Source: Delphinapterus leucas
Taxonomy: Eukaryota > Chordata > Mammalia > Artiodactyla > Monodontidae
Assembly: GCF_002288925.2 (NCBI RefSeq)
Contig: NW_022098069.1
Span: forward strand, 80,644,886-80,708,885
Reading direction: 5' to 3'
DNA: 64,000 nucleotides
Shown here: in pieces, positions 57,494 through 64,000 of the stretch
How positions within the stretch are numbered: the first letter of the stretch is position 1
How the letters are laid out: every line of letters starts with the position of its first letter
Position numbers and translations under genes: made by a program
Notes under the pieces: generated by a model
Seen by the model: only the letters and a program-made list of their open reading frames with translations
Told to the model about the DNA's origin: nothing
The model's database searches: none

Positions 57494-58828
57494 CAGTTCT
57501 CAAAACTTTTGCTCTCAGTACACCTTAACACTCTTAAAACTTATTGAGGACCCAGAAACCTTTTGTTTATTTAGGTTTTGTCTATCATTATCTCCCATAT
57601 TAATATTAAAATATAAATTTAAAATTTTTATTTATTGAAATTATTTAAGAATAACAATAATAAATTTAATTACTATGAATAATTGTCAGTATAAATAACA
57701 GAAATTTATTAAAATAATTGTATTTTCTAAAACAAAGTAGTGGAAGGGCAGCATTGTTTTATATTTTTGCAAATCTCTTTTATGTCTGTCTTAATATAAA
57801 AGTCAGGTAGATTCTCATATGTGTTTCTGCATTCAAAATATTGTTTTGGTTGAAGTATATGGTGAAAAATCTGATCAACTACTAACAGGTACTTGGAAAA
57901 GTTAAGAATGACTGGTAATTGTGGATGTTCTTTGATTTTCACCAAAATTTAACAAGTTCCTTAAAGTTGTTTACAATATGGGATCTGAAACCATACCAAT
58001 AAACTTTGGTACTCTTTTACATTATAATAGTCTGTCTTGCACTTTGAATTAATCATTTATCTAGGCATAGTTTTACAATATCATGCATTGTTTATTTTGA
58101 AAATATTGGTTCACTGAGTTATACAAATATTCCAAATTTTGACATGGTATAAAATACGAAATATTCACATTTACTAATATCACTACCAATTGCTTCAAGA
58201 AAGTTAAGGGTTTGAGTTGCCAAGCTCACAGTAGAAGGTACAAGATTTCCAAATTCTAATTTTCACTCAAAAGCTCAAAATTTATTATTGGTAATAAACA
58301 CTGTCAATTGTTTTTCTTGAACTGTCAACCTCACTTACTCATTTTCTTAAAAATACCTTTCAATTACCAAAGTCTAAATAATCATATTTCATTTTTAAGT
58401 AAAGTTATATTCCATAAAAAAGAAAAAATGGCTAGCTCAACTAAAACCTCAAAATATTCTTGTTTTTTTCCTTGAGACAACCAACGTAATTTGGTACTCA
58501 GCATAAGTGCTTTATGCATGCTCCCTATTTGGTCTCATAAAATAATAAACATACATAATTCATTGCTAGAGATCCATTTTTAATTTCATTGGAGGTATAA
58601 GGCAGTGGAAAAAGCAATAACTACACATAGAGTTTGGTGCCCCTGCTATGATTCATGCTGAAATGATTGTGGTATTACCTATCATAGATTTTGAACCATC
58701 ATTGCAAATGTTAATGCATTGAAAGTTGGAAATTTTATCTTAGTATTACTAGGAAAAGAGTTTTGTCCTTATAGAACGTCTTAAATTGTCTTGTAGATCC
58801 ATAATGGCCCATGGACCATTGAGAATGC
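57494..58828 (-). mobile_element. hAT DNA transposon relic, Zaphod-like
   Basis: Begins CAGTTCTCAAAACTTTTGCT and ends GGACCATTGAGAATGCC, imperfect terminal inverted repeats of the hAT 'CAGTGGTTCTCAA' type. The interior matches a remembered Zaphod-type element in order: ATTGAGGACCCAGAAACCTT, GCATTCAAAATATTGTTTTGG, CATACCAATAAACTTTGGTA, TGCTAGAGATCCATTTTTAA and TTCATGCTGAAATGATTGT. The transposase would be read on the minus strand. The 72-codon frame at 57727-57945 is a C-terminal scrap, and the rest is broken by stops. At ~1.33 kb it is an internally deleted copy. Confidence 0.7.
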
Positions 58829-58861
58829 CTACCCTAATCCATTACATTGATAGGATTATTA

Positions 58862-60216
58862 AAATAACACCTAGTAGGGAAATTTAACAACCTAATTACA
58901 TCAATGGATGATCATCCAGACAGAAAATCCATAAGGAAACAGTAGTCTTAAATGACAAATTAGATCATTTGGACTTCATAGAAATCTACAGGATATTCCA
59001 TCCAAAAGCAGAATATACATTCTTTACAAGTGCACATGGAATGTTATCAAGGATAGATCACATGCCATGCCACAAAAGAAATCTCAACAAATTTAAAAAG
59101 ATATAAATTATATCAAGCATTTTTTTCTGACCACAATGATATGAGACTACAAATCAACCACAGGAAGAAAAATGGTAAATGCACAAACACCTGGAGACTA
59201 AACTACATGCTACTGAAAAACCAATAGGTCAACGAAAAAATAAAAAAGGAAATCAGAAAATACCTCAAGACAAATTAAAGTGCAAACACAACTTTCCAAA
59301 ACCAGTGGGATGCAGCAAAAACAGTTATAAGAAGGAAGTTTATATCAATACACAGCCTACGATTAGACTATTTTCTCACAACATACACACAAAAAAATTA
59401 AAAACAAACTAAAGACCTAAATGTAAGACCAGAAATCATAAAACTAGCAGAAAATATAGGCAGAATACACTTTGACATAAATTGTAGCAATATTTTTTTG
59501 GATCTGTCTCCTAAGGCAAAGGAAACAGAAGCAAAAACAAACAAATGAGACTTAATTAATCTCAAAAGCTTTTGCACAGCAAAGGAAACCATCAACAACA
59601 AGAAAATACAAATTACTGAATGGGAGAAAATATTTTCAAATGATATGACCAATAAGGTGTTAATATTCAAATTATATAAACAGCTCATACAACTCAAGAT
59701 CAAAAAAAAAAAAACCACTGCAATAAAAAAATGAACAGAAGACCTAAATAGATATTTTCCAAAGGAGATATACAGATGGCCAACAGGCATATGAAAAGAT
59801 GTTCAACATCACTAATCATCAGAGAAACTCAAATAAAATCCACAATGAGATATCCCCTCACACGTGTCAGAATGGCTATCAACAAGAAGTCTACAAATAA
59901 AAATATGTTGGTGAGAATATGGAGAAAAGGGAACTCTAGTACACTCTTGGTGGAAATATAAACTGGTGAAGCCACTATGGAAAATATTATGGAGGTATCT
60001 CAAAAAAACTAAAAATAGAACTACCATACAATCCAGCAATTCCACCCCTGGGTGTACATCCAAAGAAAACAAAAACACTAATTTGAAAATAGACATGCAC
60101 CCAATGTTCATAGCAGCATCATTTACAAGAACCAAGACACAAAAGCAACCTAAATGCCCATCAACTGATAAATGGATAAAGAAGATGTGTTTTATTTATC
60201 TCTCTCTCTCCCTACC

Positions 60217-60268
<52 letters not shown>

Positions 60269-60710
60269 GGAATATTACTCAGCCATAAAAGAGAATGAAA
60301 TTTTGCCATTTTCAACAACATGGATGGATCTGGAAGGTATTATGCTTAGTGAAATAATCAGATAGAGAAAACCAAACACTGTATGTTATCACTTATATAT
60401 GGAATTCAAACAAAGAAATGAATGAATATAACAAAACAGAAGTAGACTCATGATATAGAGAACAAATTAGTGGTTACCAGTGGGGAGAGGGAAGTGGGAG
60501 GGGCAAGATAGGGGTAGGGGATTAAGAGGTATAGTGTTCTATGTAAAAAATGAATAAGCTACAAGGATATATCATTCAGTACAGGGAATATAGCCAATAT
60601 TTTATAATTTTAAGTGCAATATAATCTATATAAATAATGAATCACTATGTTGTACACCTGACACTAAAATAATATTGAAAATCAACTATACTTCAGTTAA
60701 AAAAATCAGT
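58862..60710 (+). mobile_element. LINE-1 lacking most of reverse transcriptase
   Basis: Starts inside the ORF2 endonuclease (nucleotides AGGATATTCCATCCAAAAGC, ACATGGAATGTTATCAAGGA, and an SDHND-type motif from TCTGACCACAATGATATGAG). It runs to GGGATGCAGCAAAAACAGTT at ~59308. By ~59400 it reads ORF2 C-terminal sequence (AAAGACCTAAATGTAAGACC), so roughly 2 kb covering the RT is missing. The C-terminus and 3' UTR follow to ACTATACTTCAGTTAAAAAAA. A (TC)n/(CA)n microsatellite grew inside it at 60200-60265. Confidence 0.85.
60200..60265 (+). repeat. (TC)n then (CA)n microsatellite
   Basis: CTCTCTCTCTC at 60200-60210, then about 22 uninterrupted CA units at 60222-60265. It lies where L1s normally carry a short TATATA/CACATA run before ATGGAATATTACTCAGCC, so it expanded from that seed. 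Confidence 0.95.
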
Positions 60711-61070
60711 ATATGCATACAATGAAATAGGAATAAAAAGAACAAATTTATGATATATGCTACAACATGTATTAACCTCAAAATATTATCTAGTGAAAGA
60801 AGCCACATATTGCATAATTCTTTCATATGAAATGTACAGGAAAGACACATTTATAAAGACACAAAGCAGATAAGTGCTTTCCAAGGTCTTTGGGAGGGAG
60901 TGGAGGTTGACTGCCTCCAGGGGCAGGAGGAAAATTGTCCTAGTGAAGGAAATGTTCTAAAATTAGATCATGATAATGCTTGCATAACTCTATAAATTTA
61001 GTAAAACTATTTTAAGTGTACATTTTAAAAGGGTGAATTTTGTGTTCCTTAAGTTATCCCACAAAAATCT
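60711..61070 (+). mobile_element. second L1 3' tail
   Basis: Directly after the previous L1: GAAAGAAGCCACATATTGCA, TTTGGGAGGGAGTGGAGG, TTAGATCATGATAATGCTTG, AAGTGTACATTTTAAAAGGG and TGTGTTCCTTAAGTTATCCC. This is an older L1M-class end, into which or beside which the 58862 element inserted. Confidence 0.65.
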
Positions 61071-64000
61071 GTAAAGAAAACTGACTTTTCAAAGTCTGGA
61101 TGATTCAGGAGTCATTTTCAAATAGGTGTTTAGAACATTTCCATACTTAAGAGAATTTATCCACAATAGTTTCTTTTTTTCAATTTAATGACTTCAATTG
61201 TAATTATAAATGTAAAGCAAAATAAATAACCAGGAGAACTTATAAATTAGAATTTTGAAAAACTTTCACATCTGTGATTTAATTTACAAACTTCCCCAAA
61301 GCTAATATGGTATCTCTCTTTTAAAATGAAAAAATAAAAAAAAAATGTAAGAGTGAGTAGTGGTGGTTTCACCAAGGTCATAGGTAGTAAGGGTTATTCA
61401 GGACTTGAATCTAAAACCAATTTTATTTGTATTTTTACTTAAAATCCTATTTATACTATAAAACTAATTTTCTCAAAAATTAAAGAAGGTAAAGAAGTAA
61501 AGAAGGTAGTATTTTAGTGAAATTCCTTTTATGCCTTTTTGATTTTCCAAAATACAATTTACTGTTTTGTTTATGTGTTTATATGTTTATGTTCTTTTTT
61601 ATAGGATTTATTAATATTTTTTCTTTTAAAAATTATACAAATTGACAAATATGGGTAAAAGTAGGAAAGGAAAAGAAAATAATTTGTCTAATCACAAAGC
61701 CATACTTCATGAAACTTAAGCAGCTTTAATGCTGACAGTTCTGTGATTTCACCAGAAGGTGCTAAGGAAGATTTTCACACATCTATGTCATGACTTCAAC
61801 TGGCTGGCAGTGATTATAAAATCCCATTGAATGTAAAATGCATCCATGTTCTAGAGTGGTTAAAACATGCATTTCATAGACTTTTTGGTAGATTTATTTC
61901 TTGGCCTCACATTTCTCTCTCTAGATACCTATAAATATGTATATACATAAATATTAAAATATAAACATATATAGTATATATTTCATAAATATTTTCCCAT
62001 TTCATTAAAGAGTTTTCTAAATCTCTGTATTATATATGTGTAATATTTCATTGTTAGGTGTATTATAATACATCTAACCTTTCTGCTATTTTAGGAAATT
62101 TGGAGATTGTCTTCTTTCATCCTTATTAAAATTACACTTAAATATGTATTTTTGAGTGAAATATTTTCATACATCTTCAATCACTGAAGAATGATTTGTT
62201 AGAATTACTGGATCAAAGGCAAAAATAGTTTATGACTTTTGATACAAATTCCTATTTTTTTATTGAAAAACTATGAATTGCTTATAGATTATTATGTCTA
62301 AGCAACAGATTCCAGAAAACTTTTATCCATATATCTATTACGGATATATACATAGTATGTAATCCTTATAAAAATACACAATATTGCATATTTAAATTGT
62401 AGAATAGTTTTTTCTTTTTATCTGCATGCCTGAGGTTATTATAAATCATGTATATATAGTTTTCATTTAAAAAAAATTTCAAATTTGATCTTCAACCAGT
62501 CTGTCTCTCTCTAAATGCACATGCACATACATACACACAGTGGTAGGACAAGAAATACAAAAGGAAACAATAAAAGTCAATGCATGTAAGAATCTTACAT
62601 TTACTTTACTGTTAAATATGTATTGTACATCCATATTTATGGAACTTTATAAACGTTACAGAAAACTCAGAAAGTCTTTAAAGTATGTTTAACAATCTTC
62701 CTCTGTTATTAACATGGCAATTGTATTGTGCAACTTAAATAATCATTTTCAACATCTTCAGTTCTTTGGATTCTTATTACATTCCAATAATTTACACATT
62801 AGGGGTACCATGATGAATGACATAAGATTCTTCTTTTGAAGGTTTTTTGTGAGAAGAAATTATTAAACATTTTAAAAAAGAGGTAATTTATGTAGTACTA
62901 GGTGCTATGAGAAAAAAAAGAGTGGAGGTAGATGAAGTTGGAATGGTTGACAGGGGGCAGATCTCACAGGGAACAGTTGAGTGTTATCTTTTTCTGTAAC
63001 AATAAACCATTGGAAGGTTTTAGCAGGGGAGTGACTGCTTATTTATGCTAAGAAAACAAGCATAAACCAGCACTGTTTCGTCTAAACTTTATACCATAAA
63101 TTTCTTAAGATAGTGATGACAGTATAAATTTTAAAATATTTATTAAGTATTGCCCCTTCACAAGGTGAAATAACTAGCTGTTGACTAGTTAGAGATATAA
63201 ATTCAGAACTATTCAGAAACGGATTGTGTTCTTTCCATATCAAAATGAAGTATTTGCTAAAAACCTTCTACCCAGAGTATTTGGTAAAAGAAATATGACT
63301 AAATCTATCAGTCATTCAGTGTTGGTAATTAACACTTTCTGTATATACAAAACAAGAAAATAAATTTTACATGTATCATTATGAAAATTATATATTCAGA
63401 GCTTCTCAGTTTTGATTTTAAATTTCAGACTTTTTATCATCACCTGTTATCATCAGGTAACATCTTTTTTAAAAATGTGAAACTTGAAATATATTATGAA
63501 TTACTTAAAAAAAAAAGAAGCCCCACTTTCTGAGCTGCTTTCCATTGGAGCCACTGTAAAGACATGAAATGATGGACGGAAATATCTAACACACTCAAAA
63601 CCAGAGTCCTGACTTAAATAAATCTCATGAGAAATAATATTATTTATGCCTCATGTATGTATTAATTTAGTTATACATTAAACCATGTTCCAGCAGAAGA
63701 TTTAAATTTGAAAAACATAAAAATATGTGAAAATAATATATACCTAATTTGTGGCCCTGGAATAGTTTACCTTAAAATAACTTACAGAATAAATGACATA
63801 AAATTATTTTTGTAGTTGGATATTTGTATCTATTTGTTAGTGCTGATGTTTTGTGTGTGTGTACGTGTGTGGTGTGTAAGTGTTTGCATGCAGGTCAACC
63901 TGAGATTGACAATACGATATTATCCACAGTCTTGTCATATCTGGCTCACATGTATGTTTATCACATCAAGGGCTTAATAAACTTCTCCTTGAAGTGAAAG
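61071..64000. other. unique AT-rich non-coding DNA
   Basis: No gene recognised. The part at 61270-61430 (CCAAGGTCATAGGTAGTAAG, GGACTTGAATCTAAAACC) looks like a reverse MIR fragment, at low confidence. The part at 62820-63030 (GGTGCTATGAGAAAAAAAAG, CCATTGGAAGGTTTTAGCAGGGGAGTGA) recalls a common ancient mammalian repeat I cannot name. Short (TG)n runs lie near 63848-63880. Confidence 0.45.

Noticed and set aside
1..64000. CRISPR array, operon or other prokaryotic-style system
   Set aside because: No spaced identical repeats, no ribosome-binding sites and no compact gene runs; the sequence is a mammalian chromosome.
1..64000. Functional tRNA genes
   Set aside because: A- and B-box-like motifs occur only inside tRNA-derived SINEs, which lack cloverleaf pairing and a proper anticodon arm.

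Overview
This window is mammalian nuclear DNA, most probably from a cetacean. The strongest evidence is eleven copies of the tRNA-derived CHR-type SINE of whales, hippos and ruminants. Each opens with a GG(A/C)CTTCCCTGG-type head, carries pol III A and B boxes and ends in an A-rich tail. Several are the shorter GC-rich form typical of whales and dolphins. LINE-1 3' ends of the cetartiodactyl type are also present. The DNA is AT-rich and gene-poor. I see no functional protein-coding gene, no structural RNA gene and no CpG island. It could be intergenic or deep intronic; the sequence alone does not say which.

Layout. 1-6195: mostly unique AT-rich DNA with a hAT-type DNA transposon relic, a MIR, and two ~210-bp direct repeats that flank 1.45 kb I do not recognise. 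6196-6771: an older SINE split by a younger one. 7513-13979: an apparently full-length minus-strand L1 bounded by a 12-bp target-site duplication (TSD), with 5' UTR, decayed ORF1, decayed ORF2 and 3' UTR. 13980-19084: unique DNA with a 184-bp purine tract and a (TG)n. About 19.08-22.86 kb: a degraded ERVL-like provirus with two LTR-like direct repeats, invaded by a MaLR/MLT1-like LTR. 24.5-25.9 kb: a 5'-truncated L1.

26.4-35.4 kb is the richest part. One ancient L1 (plus strand, L1MA-like 3' end) was invaded by an unidentified 673-bp retrocopy, then by a ~2.4-kb insert carrying a processed pseudogene of HADHB (mitochondrial trifunctional protein beta subunit), then by two CHR SINEs in opposite orientations. 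It also carries a SINE near its left end.

35.4-50 kb: unique DNA scattered with L1 3' ends, an MLT1-like LTR split by a SINE, and more SINEs. 51.4-53.1 kb: a fossil retroviral reverse-transcriptase fragment and an LTR-like end. 53.8-56.3 kb: a SINE and two head-to-head L1 3' fragments. 57.5-58.8 kb: a Zaphod-like hAT transposon relic. 58.9-61.1 kb: an L1 missing most of its reverse transcriptase, followed by a second L1 tail. The remainder is AT-rich unique DNA.

Nothing here works together as a pathway. The window is a layered record of transposition in which nesting and target-site duplications give relative ages. I found no undescribed biological system. The items most worth following up are the unidentified retrocopy at 26906-27578, the unusually long 5' portion of the HADHB retrocopy insert, and the unexplained direct-repeat pair at 3795/5448. 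Repeat family names come from remembered consensus features, not a database search.
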